Shown piece after piece: positions 44,894 through 55,701 of a DNA stretch of 64,000 nucleotides (positions within the stretch are counted from its first letter, which is position 1; each line of letters opens with the position of its first letter). The position numbers and the translations under genes are program-made. Source of the stretch: Paracoccaceae bacterium Fryx2 (lineage in GTDB: Bacteria > Pseudomonadota > Alphaproteobacteria > Rhodobacterales > Rhodobacteraceae); assembly GCA_032334235.1 (NCBI GenBank), contig JAVSGI010000005.1:558001-622000 (forward strand). Direction: 5' to 3'. The notes beneath the pieces were generated by a model that searched no databases, was not told the DNA's origin, and worked only from the letters and a program-made list of their open reading frames with translations.

Positions 44894-47251
44894 ATGGATG
44901 CCATCGACCGCAAGCTGATCCGCGACTTCCGCAGGCTCTGGGCGCAGGCGCTGGCGATCGCTCTGGTGCTGGCCTGCGGGGTGGCGATCCTGCTGACCTC
45001 GCTGGGGATGTATCGCGCGCTGGACGAAACCCGAACCGCCTATTACGAGCGCAACCGCTTTGCCGATGTCTTTGCCGCCGCGCGCCGTGCGCCGCTGGGG
45101 CTCCTGCGCGAGATCGGGGCGATCGACGGGGTGCAGACGGTCGTGGCGCGGGTGGCGGGCGATGTCATCCTGGATGTGCCGGGGCTGGCAGAGGCTGCGG
45201 TCGGGCGCGTGCTGTCGCTGCCCGAAACCGGCGCGCCGGTGCTGAACGTGCCGATCCTGCTTACCGGCCGCCTGCCGGAAACCGCGGCCGAGGTCGCGGT
45301 CAACCGGCCCTTCGCGCTTGCCAACCGCCTGCTGCCCGGCGACCGCATCGCGGCCAACCTGAACGGGCAGAAGCGGGTGCTGACCATCACCGGAACCCTG
45401 TTGTCGCCGGAATTCATCTATACCGTGGGGCCGGGGGCCCTGATGCCCGACAACCGCCGCTTCGGCATCCTGTGGATGCCGCGCGATGCGGCGGCGGCGG
45501 CGTTCGACATGTCGGGCGCCTTCAACGACCTGGCGCTGAAGCTGGACCGGCACACCCGGCTTGCCCCGGTGCTAGAGGCGGTGGACGATCTGCTTGCCCC
45601 CCATGGCGGGCTGGGCGCCCATGGGCGCGACCGGCACCTGTCGAACAGCTTTCTCGATGCCGAGATCAAGCAGTTGCGCAGCATGGCACTGGTGCTGCCG
45701 CCGGTGTTCTTTGCCATCTCGGCCTTTCTGGTCGCGATGGTGATGGGCCGCATCGTGGCGCTGGAGCGCAGCGAGATCGGGCTGCTGAAGGCACTGGGCT
45801 ATTCCGATCTGGAAATCTGCATCCATTACCTGATGCTGGCGGGCCTGATCGCCCTGACGGGCACCCTGATCGGCTGGCTGGCCGGGACGTGGCTGGCGCG
45901 CGGCCTGTCGCGGGAATATGCCGATTTCTTCGACTTTCCGTTCCTGATCTTTCGCGTCCCGTCCTGGGTCTATGGCGCGTCGGGCGGCCTTGCGCTGGTC
46001 GCCACCACGCTGGGCGCCGCCCGGAGCGCGCTGGTCGCCGCGCGCCTGGCCCCGGCCGTGGCCATGCAGCCGCCGGCCCCGCCGCGGTTCCGCCGGACCT
46101 GGATCGACATCGCGATGGCGCGGGCGCGGCTGGCGCAGCCCACCGTGATGATCCTGCGCAGCGTGACCCGCTGGCCGGGGCGGTCGGCGCTGACGGCGCT
46201 GGGCCTTTCGCTGGCGGTTGCGGCGGTGATGGCCGCGTCGTTCATGCGCGATGCGCTGGACGAGATCGTCGATGCGGCGTTCTACCAGTCGAACCGGCAG
46301 GACGCGATTCTGGTCTTTGCCCGGGACGTGCCGCTTTCGGTGCTGGCCGAGGTGGCGCGCCTGCCGGGGGTCAGGCAGGTCGAAGGCCAGCAGGTCCATG
46401 CCGCGATCCTGCGCAACGGGCGGTTCGAGAAGCACGTCTCGGTCGAGGGCCGGTTTCCCGGCGCCGACCTCAGCCGGGTAATCGCACGCGACGGGCGCGC
46501 GCTGGATGCGCCGCCCGGCGGCATCCTGCTGTCGGACGTGCTGGCCGCGCAGCTTCACCTGACGGTGGGCGACACGGTCGAGGCCGAATTCCTGACCGGC
46601 AGGCGCGGCACCCACCAGATGCGGGTGACCGGCCTCGTGACCCAGTATTTCGGACTCGGCGCCTATGTCGATCTGGAAGACCTGAACCGGCTGTTCGGGC
46701 AGTCGCCGCAGCTGTCGCTGGCCAACGTCACGCTGGACGGGGCGCGGATTGACGACCTGCACCTGGCCCTCAAGTCGGTGCCCGGACTGGCCGCGATGAA
46801 CATGCTGACCGAAACCCGCCGCTCTTTCGAGGCCACCATCAGCCGCAACGTCACCATCATGACGACGGTCTATGTCACCATCGCGCTGCTGATCACCATC
46901 GGGGTGGCCTACAACGGCGCGCGCATCCAGCTTTCGGAACGCGCGCGCGAACTGGCGTCGCTGCGCATCCTGGGGTTTTCGCGCTGGCAGGTGTCGTACA
47001 TCCTGATCGGGGAAACCATGCTGCTGGCCGTGCTGGCCCAGCCGCCGGGCTGGCTGCTGGGGCGGGCACTGGCCTGGTCGATGACCAGCGGCTTTTCCAG
47101 CGATCTCTACCGCCTGCCGCTGGTGCTGGAACCTGCCACATTTGCGGTGGCGAGCCTTGTGGTGCTGGCCGCGGCGCTGGGGTCGGCGCTGGTCGTGCGG
47201 CGCAGGCTCGACAGGCTCGATCTGGTGGCCGTGATGAAAACGAGGGAGTGA
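44894..47251 (+). CDS. ABC exporter permease (FtsX/MacB-like, double FtsX domain)
   Basis: A 785-residue inner-membrane permease. A first span (ALAIALVLACGVAILL) and periplasmic core are followed by an FtsX block (about residues 255-390), a further span near the middle, a second MacB-type periplasmic core (about 440-630), and a C-terminal FtsX block (TTVYVTIALLITIGVAYNGA onward, SERARELASLRILGFS). ATG 44894 is used; GTG 44885, overlapping the ATPase stop, is an equally coupled alternative. Confidence 0.9.
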   Translation: MDAIDRKLIRDFRRLWAQALAIALVLACGVAILLTSLGMYRALDETRTAYYERNRFADVFAAARRAPLGLLREIGAIDGVQTVVARVAGDVILDVPGLAEAAVGRVLSLPETGAPVLNVPILLTGRLPETAAEVAVNRPFALANRLLPGDRIAANLNGQKRVLTITGTLLSPEFIYTVGPGALMPDNRRFGILWMPRDAAAAAFDMSGAFNDLALKLDRHTRLAPVLEAVDDLLAPHGGLGAHGRDRHLSNSFLDAEIKQLRSMALVLPPVFFAISAFLVAMVMGRIVALERSEIGLLKALGYSDLEICIHYLMLAGLIALTGTLIGWLAGTWLARGLSREYADFFDFPFLIFRVPSWVYGASGGLALVATTLGAARSALVAARLAPAVAMQPPAPPRFRRTWIDIAMARARLAQPTVMILRSVTRWPGRSALTALGLSLAVAAVMAASFMRDALDEIVDAAFYQSNRQDAILVFARDVPLSVLAEVARLPGVRQVEGQQVHAAILRNGRFEKHVSVEGRFPGADLSRVIARDGRALDAPPGGILLSDVLAAQLHLTVGDTVEAEFLTGRRGTHQMRVTGLVTQYFGLGAYVDLEDLNRLFGQSPQLSLANVTLDGARIDDLHLALKSVPGLAAMNMLTETRRSFEATISRNVTIMTTVYVTIALLITIGVAYNGARIQLSERARELASLRILGFSRWQVSYILIGETMLLAVLAQPPGWLLGRALAWSMTSGFSSDLYRLPLVLEPATFAVASLVVLAAALGSALVVRRRLDRLDLVAVMKTRE

Positions 47252-47255
47252 TCCG

Positions 47256-48470
47256 ATGCCGACGAAGCCGCGCACCATCCTGGTCCTTGCCATCGGCGCC
47301 GCGCTGCTGGGCGGGCTGATCCATGTCGGGTTCCGCAGCGACCCGGTGCCGGTCGATCTGCACCGGGTGGCGCGCGGACCGATGCAGGTGACCGTCGATG
47401 TCGAGGGCCGCACCCGCATCCGCGACATCTACGAGATCGCGGCTCCGATTTCCGGCGTTGCCCGCCGGTCGCCGGTCGCGGTCGGTGACCCGGTGATCCG
47501 CGGCCAGACCGTGGTGGCGGTGGTCGAGCCCATCGCCCCCGGCCTGCTGGACGCCCGCAGCCGTATGCAGGCCGATGCCGCCATCAAGGAGGCCGAGGCG
47601 GCCCTGCAGGTGGCCGAGACCGACCTGACCCGGCTGGAGCAGGAACGCACCCACCGTCAGACGCAGTTCGAGCGCACCCGCACCCTGGTCACGCGCGGCG
47701 TCAGCAGCCTGACCCAGCTTGAAGACGCCGCGCAGGATCTGGCGATTGCCGAAACCGCAGTCGAGAATGCGCGTGCCCGCGTCGGCATGGCGCACGGCGC
47801 GCTGGCCCGGGCGGCGGCGGCGGTGATCGAACCCGACGGCGGCCCGCTGGCCGGACCCGCCGCCTGCTGCGTGACGCTGACGGCGCCGGTGGACGGCGTG
47901 GTGCTGGCGGTCGACACGATCAGCGCCCGCCCGGTCGCTGCCGGGGCGCGGCTGGCCACGGTCGGAGATCCGGCCGATCTGGTGATCGTGGCGGACCTGC
48001 TGTCGTCCGATGCCGTCCGCCTGCCTGCCCGTGCCGGGGCGGTGGTGGAACGCTGGGGCGGCGAGCCCGCGCTGAGCGCGCTGCTGCACCATGTCGAGCC
48101 GACCGCCCGCACCCATGTCTCGGCCCTGGGGATCGAGGAGCAGCGGGTGGATGCGCTGTTCGACATGACCTCGCCGCCGCAGGACCGGCCGGGGCTGGGC
48201 GACGGATTTTCGGTGTTCCTGCGCATCATCGAATGGCAGGGCGACCATGTGCTTCAGGTGCCGCTTTCGGCCACGTTCCGCGATGGCGGGGCGTGGTCGG
48301 TGTTCGTGGTGGCCGAGGGCCGGGCCTGGCTGCGCCCCGTGACCCTCGGGCGGCGCAACGCCCGCTTTGCCGCGGTGACCGGCGGGCTGACCGAAGGCGA
48401 TCTGGTCGTGACGCATCCCGGCGACGCGCTTGCGGATGGTGTCCGCGTGGCCGAACGCGACGCCGGCTAG
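47256..48470 (+). CDS. HlyD-family periplasmic adaptor (membrane fusion protein)
   Basis: A 404-residue adaptor: N-terminal span (ILVLAIGAALLGGLIHVGF), barrel-sandwich segment VEGRTRIRDIYEIAAPISG, a coiled-coil hairpin (about residues 100-180, KEAEAALQVAETDLTRLEQE), then lipoyl and beta-barrel parts. It would link the inner-membrane ABC permease to an outer-membrane channel. It starts four bases after the permease stop. No TolC-like gene is adjacent, so an external channel is presumably shared. Substrate unknown. Confidence 0.9.
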   Translation: MPTKPRTILVLAIGAALLGGLIHVGFRSDPVPVDLHRVARGPMQVTVDVEGRTRIRDIYEIAAPISGVARRSPVAVGDPVIRGQTVVAVVEPIAPGLLDARSRMQADAAIKEAEAALQVAETDLTRLEQERTHRQTQFERTRTLVTRGVSSLTQLEDAAQDLAIAETAVENARARVGMAHGALARAAAAVIEPDGGPLAGPAACCVTLTAPVDGVVLAVDTISARPVAAGARLATVGDPADLVIVADLLSSDAVRLPARAGAVVERWGGEPALSALLHHVEPTARTHVSALGIEEQRVDALFDMTSPPQDRPGLGDGFSVFLRIIEWQGDHVLQVPLSATFRDGGAWSVFVVAEGRAWLRPVTLGRRNARFAAVTGGLTEGDLVVTHPGDALADGVRVAERDAG

Positions 48471-48497
48471 GGCGGCCAGGGCGCCCGACCGCGATGC

Positions 48498-48833
48498 TCA
48501 GCCCTTCAGCCGGTCGTGCATCCTCGCCGCCATGTCCCGATTCATCGCGACCAGTTTTCCGGTTCTGGCCGCATACTGATCAAGGGCGCGCAGCAGGTAT
48601 TGGGCCTGGATCTGCCAGACCTGTGCCGGCGATCGGCAATGCAGAAGGGCCTGCCCGGCCGCTGTGTCCTCGCGGATGCGGTCGGCGGCAAAGCTGGTGA
48701 TTTCGCAGCCGATCTGCGTCAGGCCGTCAAGCCATTCGGCGTTCATCTCTCCGATCGGCGCCATGAACTTCAGCGAGAGTGCATGGTCGGGGGCCGGGAT
48801 GGCGGTCCGGCGTGAAGCTGCCTCGTCAAGCAT
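48498..48833 (-). CDS. Phasin-like small protein
   Basis: A 111-residue helical protein resembling phasins: NAEWLDGLTQIGCEITSFAA, then DRIREDTAAGQALLHCRSPA, QVWQIQAQYLLRALDQYAAR and a C-terminal basic end. Phasins coat polyhydroxyalkanoate granules, and similar proteins act as chaperone-like factors. AAGGAG precedes ATG 48833. Family assignment is by pattern only. It converges on the exporter operon. The 287 bases to the cytochrome gene show nothing definite. Confidence 0.72.
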   Translation of the reverse strand: MLDEAASRRTAIPAPDHALSLKFMAPIGEMNAEWLDGLTQIGCEITSFAADRIREDTAAGQALLHCRSPAQVWQIQAQYLLRALDQYAARTGKLVAMNRDMAARMHDRLKG

Positions 48834-49120
48834 CGGTTTTCTCCTTGTTGGCGGATACGGCTTTTCTCCTGATCGCGGACGGGTGCGGGCGCAGTCTAGC
48901 CCGTGCGCCACCCGAAAGGGTTGATCAGGATCAAACGGCGCACGTCAGGGCAGAGTGGTCCGCACGGCCATGCGCGCCATCTGCATCAGGGCGGCAAGCC
49001 TTGCGGCACATTTGCCTGCGATACTGAATGCATTGGCGCGGGCGCGGACCGGGCGTAAGCTTGGGCCTGGCAAGGGCCGGTCGGGCCGTTGGGTTCGGCC
49101 AGGCGGATCGGGGGGGCGAG

Positions 49121-49519
49121 ATGCGGAGAATATCAGGATTGGTCGTGGCGGCGGGGCTGCTGGCAGGGCAGACCGCGGCACAGGATGCCGACAAGGGGCG
49201 GGATCTGTATCTGCGGCATTGTGCAAGCTGCCATGGCGAGGCGGGGCAGGGCAACGGCCCGATGGCACCGACGCTGACGCTTCAACCCCCCGACCTGACC
49301 GCGCTGACCGAGCGGAACAACGGGGTCTTCCCGACGGTGCGGGTGGTGATGCGGATCGACGGGCGCGAACCGCTGGTGGCGCACGGCAGCCCGATGCCGG
49401 TCTATGGCCCGTTCTTCGAAGGCATCTTTGCGGCGATGAAGGCCCCCGACGGAATGCCGATCATCACCAGCCAGCCGGTCGTCGATCTGGTCGCCTGGCT
49501 GGAAAGCGTGCAGAAGTGA
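49121..49519 (+). CDS. Periplasmic class I cytochrome c
   Basis: A 132-residue c-type cytochrome with a signal peptide (RRISGLVVAAGLLAGQTAA), one haem-binding motif CASCH (about residue 34), and a probable Met ligand in HGSPMPVYG. It would carry electrons in the periplasm; partner unknown. An open frame further upstream lacks a signal sequence, and GGGGGGCGAG precedes ATG 49121. Confidence 0.9.
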   Translation: MRRISGLVVAAGLLAGQTAAQDADKGRDLYLRHCASCHGEAGQGNGPMAPTLTLQPPDLTALTERNNGVFPTVRVVMRIDGREPLVAHGSPMPVYGPFFEGIFAAMKAPDGMPIITSQPVVDLVAWLESVQK

Positions 49520-49628
49520 CCCCCCGGCCGGGCTGACCACCCGGGCCGGGCCCCCTGACCGAACGCGCCGCGGCTCCTGCCCGCCGGGCCGGTCCGGCAG
49601 CCCGCCGGGCCGGGACGCCTTCGGGCAA

Positions 49629-51179
49629 TCAGTCCAGGGCGTCGGTGGTGACGACCGCGCCGGGCAGGACTGCGGCAAGCGCGGCCCGGGCGGCGGCGGC
49701 GGTGGCCTCGGGGGTGCGGCTGGCGTCGATCTGCGTCCAGTCGGGCGCGGCGGGTTGCCCTGCCAGTTGTGCGCGCACCACCGGGGCATCGGCGTCGGAC
49801 GCATCGCCCTGGCGCGCCCCGACCCGCGCCAGCAGCGTGGCCTCGGGTGCCGCCAGCCACAGGCCATGAAACGGCAGGCCGAGGGACTGCGCAAGGCTGC
49901 GGGCCGCCGCGCGCTGTTCGGGGTCAAGGAAGGTGGCATCCAGCACCACGCTCTGCCGCGCCGACAGGATCGTGCGGGCGCGCGCCAGCATCGCCGCATA
50001 GACCGCCGCGCGGGCCCCGGGGTCATACTGCGGCGCTGCATCCCCGGCCTTGCGCAGGGTATCGCTGCGCAGGTGGACAGCCCCGGGGCAGGCGCCGGCC
50101 AGCGGGGCGACCCCGCGTGCCAGCACGGTCTTGCCGGTGCCCGACACCCCGCCGATGGCAATCAGGCAGGGCCGGGCAGGCGCCAGGGCGGCGACAGCCT
50201 CGGCCAGATAGCGGCGGGCCTCGGGCGTGCCGGTGCCTGCGGCTTGGGTGGCGCGGTCGGTCTGCAGCGTCACCATCGCCCGGATCGCCGCCCGCACCGC
50301 CAGAAACAGCGGCAGGGTGACAAGCCCCGCATCCTGCCTGCCCCCCGCGTGCAGCAGCCAGGCCGACAGCACCCCGTTGGCCTGCGCACGCAGGTCGCGG
50401 TGCCACAGGTCCATCACGAGAAACGCCAGATCATACAGCACGTCGCAGGTGCCCAGCGTTTCGTCGAACTCCAGCGCATCGAACAGCACGGGCTGGCCGT
50501 CCAGCAGCACGATGTTGCGCAGGTGCAGATCGCCATGCACCCGTCGCACGTCACCGGCGCCGGTGCGGGCGCGCAGCGTCGGGCGCAGCGTCTCCAGCGA
50601 CCCGCGCGCCGCGTCGAGGAAGGCCGCAATCGCCCCTTCCCCCACCTCCGCCCCGAAACCGGCGAACACCCGCGCCAGTTCGGCAAGAATGTCCTCGATC
50701 AACCGATCCCCCGGTAGGTCGCGCTTTGGTGCCTGCGCATGATAGGCGGCGATCACCCGGCCCAGGTCGGCCACGATGGCATCGGTCAGCCCGCCCCGTT
50801 CGGCAATCGCGGTCAACTCGCACTCGGCCGGAAAGCGGTGCATCCGCAACGCCCATTCGACCGCCTCGCCTTCGCCCGCAATGCCCAGCCGACCGCCCTT
50901 GTCGCGGGTGATCGCCACCACGTCGCGGTAGATCATCGGTGCCGCGTCGCGGTTCAGCGCCAGTTCGCGCCGCAGCATCGCCTCGCGCCGGGCCAGCGTG
51001 GAAAGGTCCATGTAATCATAGCGCACCGCCCGCTTGATCTTGATCGCATCGGTGCCACTCAGAAAGACATGCGCGCCATGGGTTTCGATGTGGCTGACCG
51101 GCGCGCCGCCCGGCCACGCGGCCGCCGACTGCAGAAAGGCGGTCACCTCGGACTGGGTGTCGGGGGCTTGGGGCTGCAT
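49629..51179 (-). CDS. Bifunctional phosphotransferase-like / AAA kinase protein
   Basis: A 516-residue fusion. The N-terminal ~320 residues are an aminoglycoside-phosphotransferase/choline-kinase-like domain: KIKRAVRYDYMDLSTLARRE, catalytic HGDLHLRNIVLLDG and metal-binding FDALEFDE. The C-terminal ~180 residues are a P-loop small-molecule kinase (AIGGVSGTGKT, VVLDATFLDPEQR), similar to gluconokinase-type proteins. This fused architecture is widespread in proteobacteria but uncharacterised to my knowledge. It diverges from zwf. Confidence 0.88.
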   Translation of the reverse strand: MQPQAPDTQSEVTAFLQSAAAWPGGAPVSHIETHGAHVFLSGTDAIKIKRAVRYDYMDLSTLARREAMLRRELALNRDAAPMIYRDVVAITRDKGGRLGIAGEGEAVEWALRMHRFPAECELTAIAERGGLTDAIVADLGRVIAAYHAQAPKRDLPGDRLIEDILAELARVFAGFGAEVGEGAIAAFLDAARGSLETLRPTLRARTGAGDVRRVHGDLHLRNIVLLDGQPVLFDALEFDETLGTCDVLYDLAFLVMDLWHRDLRAQANGVLSAWLLHAGGRQDAGLVTLPLFLAVRAAIRAMVTLQTDRATQAAGTGTPEARRYLAEAVAALAPARPCLIAIGGVSGTGKTVLARGVAPLAGACPGAVHLRSDTLRKAGDAAPQYDPGARAAVYAAMLARARTILSARQSVVLDATFLDPEQRAAARSLAQSLGLPFHGLWLAAPEATLLARVGARQGDASDADAPVVRAQLAGQPAAPDWTQIDASRTPEATAAAARAALAAVLPGAVVTTDALD

Positions 51180-51390
51180 GGCTGACGGCTCCGCTTGCTG
51201 GGGTGACGCAGCCCATTCTGGCCCCGGCGACCCCGGCGCGACATGGTCTTTTCGGCGCTGCGACGAAAAAACCCCGGCAAGGGGCTTTCGGGCCGCCGCG
51301 CCCCGTCAACCCTCCGCCCTGCCGGACCGGGTTTCTGCGGCGCCGATAGGGTGCTAGACTTGGCGCGACTGAGGGGTTAGAACGCTCTTC

Positions 51391-51402
51391 GTTAGCGCTA
51401 AC
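51391..51402. promoter_or_regulatory. LacI-family type operator upstream of zwf
   Basis: GTTAGCGCTAAC is a perfect 12-base palindrome with the central CG typical of LacI/GalR-family operators, 36 bases upstream of the zwf start. It probably controls zwf-pgl-pgi. The regulator is not in this window. Confidence 0.7.
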
Positions 51403-51437
51403 ATCATCCTGCGGGATGCAAGTGCGGAGAGAGAGCC

Positions 51438-52892
51438 ATGGTTTCGCGCGTCATCCCGGTCGATCCCTTCGATCTGGTCATCTTCGGGGGCACCGGCGAT
51501 CTTGCGCAGCGCAAGATCCTTCCCGGCCTCTACCGCCGTTACCGGGCCGGCCAGATGACCGACGACTGCACCATCATCGGCGCCGCGCGCAGCGAGCTTG
51601 ACAGTGCGGCGTTCCGCGATCAGGTGCGCGCCTCGATCCACCAATACGTCAAGGCCGACAAGCACGATGATGCGCTGATCGCGGCCTTCCTCGACCGCAT
51701 CCAGTATGTCGCCATCGACGCCACGGGCGAGGGTGGCTGGGCCACGCTGAAGGCCCTGCTGCGCGAGGGCATGGTGCATGTGTTCTATTTCTCGGTGGCC
51801 CCCAGCCTGTTCGGCGATCTGGCGGAACGGCTGCACGCGCATGGCATCGCGCATGGCGAAAGCCGGATCGTGGTGGAAAAGCCGTTCGGGCGCGACCTGG
51901 CCTCGGCGCGGGCGCTGAACGGCGTGCTGGCCCAGCATTTCCGCGAGGATCAGATCTACCGGATCGACCATTACCTCGGCAAGGAAACCGTGCAGAACCT
52001 GATGGCGGTGCGCTTTGCCAACATCCTGTTCGAGCCGCTGTGGAAATCGGAATACGTCGATCACGTCCAGATCACCGTGGCCGAAACCGTGGGGGTGGAC
52101 GGGCGCGGCGCCTATTATGACAAGTCGGGCGCAATGCGCGACATGGTGCAGAACCACATGATGCAGCTTCTGTGCCTGATCGCGATGGAGCCGCCCTATC
52201 ACTTCGACCCCAACGCGGTTCGCGACGAAAAGCTGAAGGTGATCCGGGCGCTGGACGCGGTGCGCCCAGAGGACATCGTGCGCGGCCAGTATCTCGCCGG
52301 GGGCGGGCAGGCGGGGTATATCGAGCACAGCGAAAACCCCTCCAGCCGGACCGAAAGCTACATCGCGCTGAAGCTGTCGATCTCCAACTGGCGCTGGAAG
52401 GGCACGCCCTTCTACCTGCGCACCGGCAAGCGCCTGCGGGCGCGCGAATCGGAAATCGTCATCACCTTCCGCGAGCCGCCGCATTCGATCTTCGACGATG
52501 CCGAAGGCTGGCGCGAAAACGTGCTGGTGATCCGGCTGCAACCCAACGAGGGCATGAACCTGAAGGTCATGATCAAGGAACCGGGGCCGGGCGGAATGCG
52601 GCTGGTGCAGGTGCCGCTCGACATGTCCTTCGCCGAGGCGCTGGGCGAGGACGGGGCCGACATCCCCGACGCTTACGAGCGGCTGATCATGGATGTGGTG
52701 CGCGGCAACCAGACGCTGTTCATGCGCGGCGACGAGGTCGAGGCCGCCTGGGCCTGGACAGACCCCGTCATCGCCGGATGGGAATCCCGCGGCGACCGGC
52801 CGCACACCTACGACCCCGGAACCTCGGGGCCGGAAGATGCGTTGATGCTGCTGCACCGTGACGGGCGGCGCTGGCGCGAGATCCGCGAATGA
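51438..52892 (+). CDS. zwf: Glucose-6-phosphate dehydrogenase
   Basis: A 484-residue enzyme oxidising glucose 6-phosphate to 6-phosphogluconolactone with NAD(P). The dinucleotide-binding motif is VIFGGTGDLAQRK, the active-site signature DQIYRIDHYLGKETVQN. The C-terminal part (RTGKRLRARESEIVITF, NQTLFMRGDEVEAAW) is typical. First gene of the zwf-pgl-pgi operon that feeds the Entner-Doudoroff and pentose phosphate routes; overlaps pgl by ATGA. Confidence 0.97.
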   Translation: MVSRVIPVDPFDLVIFGGTGDLAQRKILPGLYRRYRAGQMTDDCTIIGAARSELDSAAFRDQVRASIHQYVKADKHDDALIAAFLDRIQYVAIDATGEGGWATLKALLREGMVHVFYFSVAPSLFGDLAERLHAHGIAHGESRIVVEKPFGRDLASARALNGVLAQHFREDQIYRIDHYLGKETVQNLMAVRFANILFEPLWKSEYVDHVQITVAETVGVDGRGAYYDKSGAMRDMVQNHMMQLLCLIAMEPPYHFDPNAVRDEKLKVIRALDAVRPEDIVRGQYLAGGGQAGYIEHSENPSSRTESYIALKLSISNWRWKGTPFYLRTGKRLRARESEIVITFREPPHSIFDDAEGWRENVLVIRLQPNEGMNLKVMIKEPGPGGMRLVQVPLDMSFAEALGEDGADIPDAYERLIMDVVRGNQTLFMRGDEVEAAWAWTDPVIAGWESRGDRPHTYDPGTSGPEDALMLLHRDGRRWREIRE

Positions 52893-53560
52893 CCTTTCTC
52901 GAATATCCCGACCGCGAACTGATGATGCTGGCGCTGGCCGATACCATCGCGGGCCAGCTTGGCGATTTTCTGCGCCGCGACGGCCGGGCGAGTTTCTGCG
53001 TGCCGGGCGGCACCACGCCGGGGCCGATCTTCGACACCCTGTCGGGAGTCGATCTCGACTGGGGCAATGTCGCGGTGTTCCTTGGCGACGAACGCTGGGT
53101 GCCCGAGGACAGCCCGCGATCGAATACCCGGATGCTGCGCGACCGCCTGCTGCGCGGCCATGCCCGGGCGGCGCAGCTCATCCCGCTGCGGACCGATGCC
53201 GCCACGCCCGAGGAAAGCCTTGACGCGCTGGCGCAGGGTCTGGCGCCCCATCTTCCGATCTCGGTGCTGCTGCTGGGCATGGGGGAAGACATGCACACCG
53301 CGAGCCTCTTTCCCGGCGCCGACCGGCTGGCCGAGGCGCTGGCGGGCAATGCCCCGACCCTGATGGCGATGCGCGCCGAAGGCGCGGGCGAGCCCCGCGT
53401 CACCCTGACCGCCCCGGTGCTGCGCGATGCGATGATCACCCACATCCTGATCACCGGGCCCGGCAAACGCGCGGCACTGGAACGCGCTCAGGGGTTGACG
53501 CCGCTCGACGCTCCGGTGAAAGCGGTGCTGGCAAACGCAACGGTGCATTGGGCGGAGTGA
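52889..53560 (+). CDS. pgl: 6-phosphogluconolactonase
   Basis: A 223-residue DevB/Pgl-type lactonase. Landmarks: [36 protein letters not shown] and [17 protein letters not shown], the substrate-binding core of the family. It hydrolyses the product of Zwf. It overlaps zwf by four bases and ends five bases before the pgi start. Confidence 0.96.
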   Translation: MTFLEYPDRELMMLALADTIAGQLGDFLRRDGRASFCVPGGTTPGPIFDTLSGVDLDWGNVAVFLGDERWVPEDSPRSNTRMLRDRLLRGHARAAQLIPLRTDAATPEESLDALAQGLAPHLPISVLLLGMGEDMHTASLFPGADRLAEALAGNAPTLMAMRAEGAGEPRVTLTAPVLRDAMITHILITGPGKRAALERAQGLTPLDAPVKAVLANATVHWAE

Positions 53561-53565
53561 CGGGC

Positions 53566-55194
<1,629 letters not shown>

Positions 55195-55236
55195 TCCGAC
55201 CTTTTCAGGACGGGCGCGCGGGACCGCAGGGCACCG

Positions 55237-55273
55237 CCGCCTGCCCCCGGCCTCGATGGCCGGGGGCAGGCGG
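55237..55273. terminator. Bidirectional terminator between pgi and the RidA gene
   Basis: A 16-bp perfect stem with core CCTGCCCCCGGCC, loop TCGAT, GGCCGGGGGCAGG, between two convergent genes. No long T-runs, but the most stable hairpin seen in the window. Confidence 0.85.
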
Positions 55274-55285
55274 GCTGCTTGCGGG

Positions 55286-55636
55286 TCAGGCGAGCGCCGC
55301 CACCACGATCACCTCGACCTTGTAGCCCGGCGCCGCCAGCTTCGCCTCGCCGGTGGCACGCGCCGGGGTGTGGCCGGGGGCGACCCAGGCATCCCAGACC
55401 GCGTTCATCTCGCCGAACGTCTTGATGTCCGCCAGCCAGATCTGCGCCGACAGGATGCGGGTCTTGTCGGTCCCCGCCTCCGCCAGCAGGCGCTCGACCT
55501 CGGCCAGGCAGGCGCGGGTCTGCTCGGTGACCGAGGTGTCGGGCGTGCCGACCTGGCCCGACAGATAGACGGTGCCGTTGTAAATCACGGCGTCGCTCAT
55601 GCGGGCGCCGGTGCCGATGCGGGTGATCTGGGTCAT
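55286..55636 (-). CDS. RidA/YjgF family protein
   Basis: A 116-residue Rid-family protein, which hydrolyses reactive enamine/imine intermediates such as 2-aminoacrylate. Family pattern: NGTVYLSGQVG, EQTRACLAEVERLLAEAGTD, and GHTPARATGEAKLAAPGYKV. The conserved Arg of active RidA proteins lies in the ATR segment (TPARATGEA), although the subgroup is not resolved. AAGGAG precedes the ATG. Confidence 0.92.
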   Translation of the reverse strand: MTQITRIGTGARMSDAVIYNGTVYLSGQVGTPDTSVTEQTRACLAEVERLLAEAGTDKTRILSAQIWLADIKTFGEMNAVWDAWVAPGHTPARATGEAKLAAPGYKVEVIVVAALA

Positions 55637-55701
55637 GGGGAAACTCCTTCGGGATGCGATGCCCTGTCCTAGCGCCTTGACGGGGCAGGGGAAAGGGGGG
55701 C

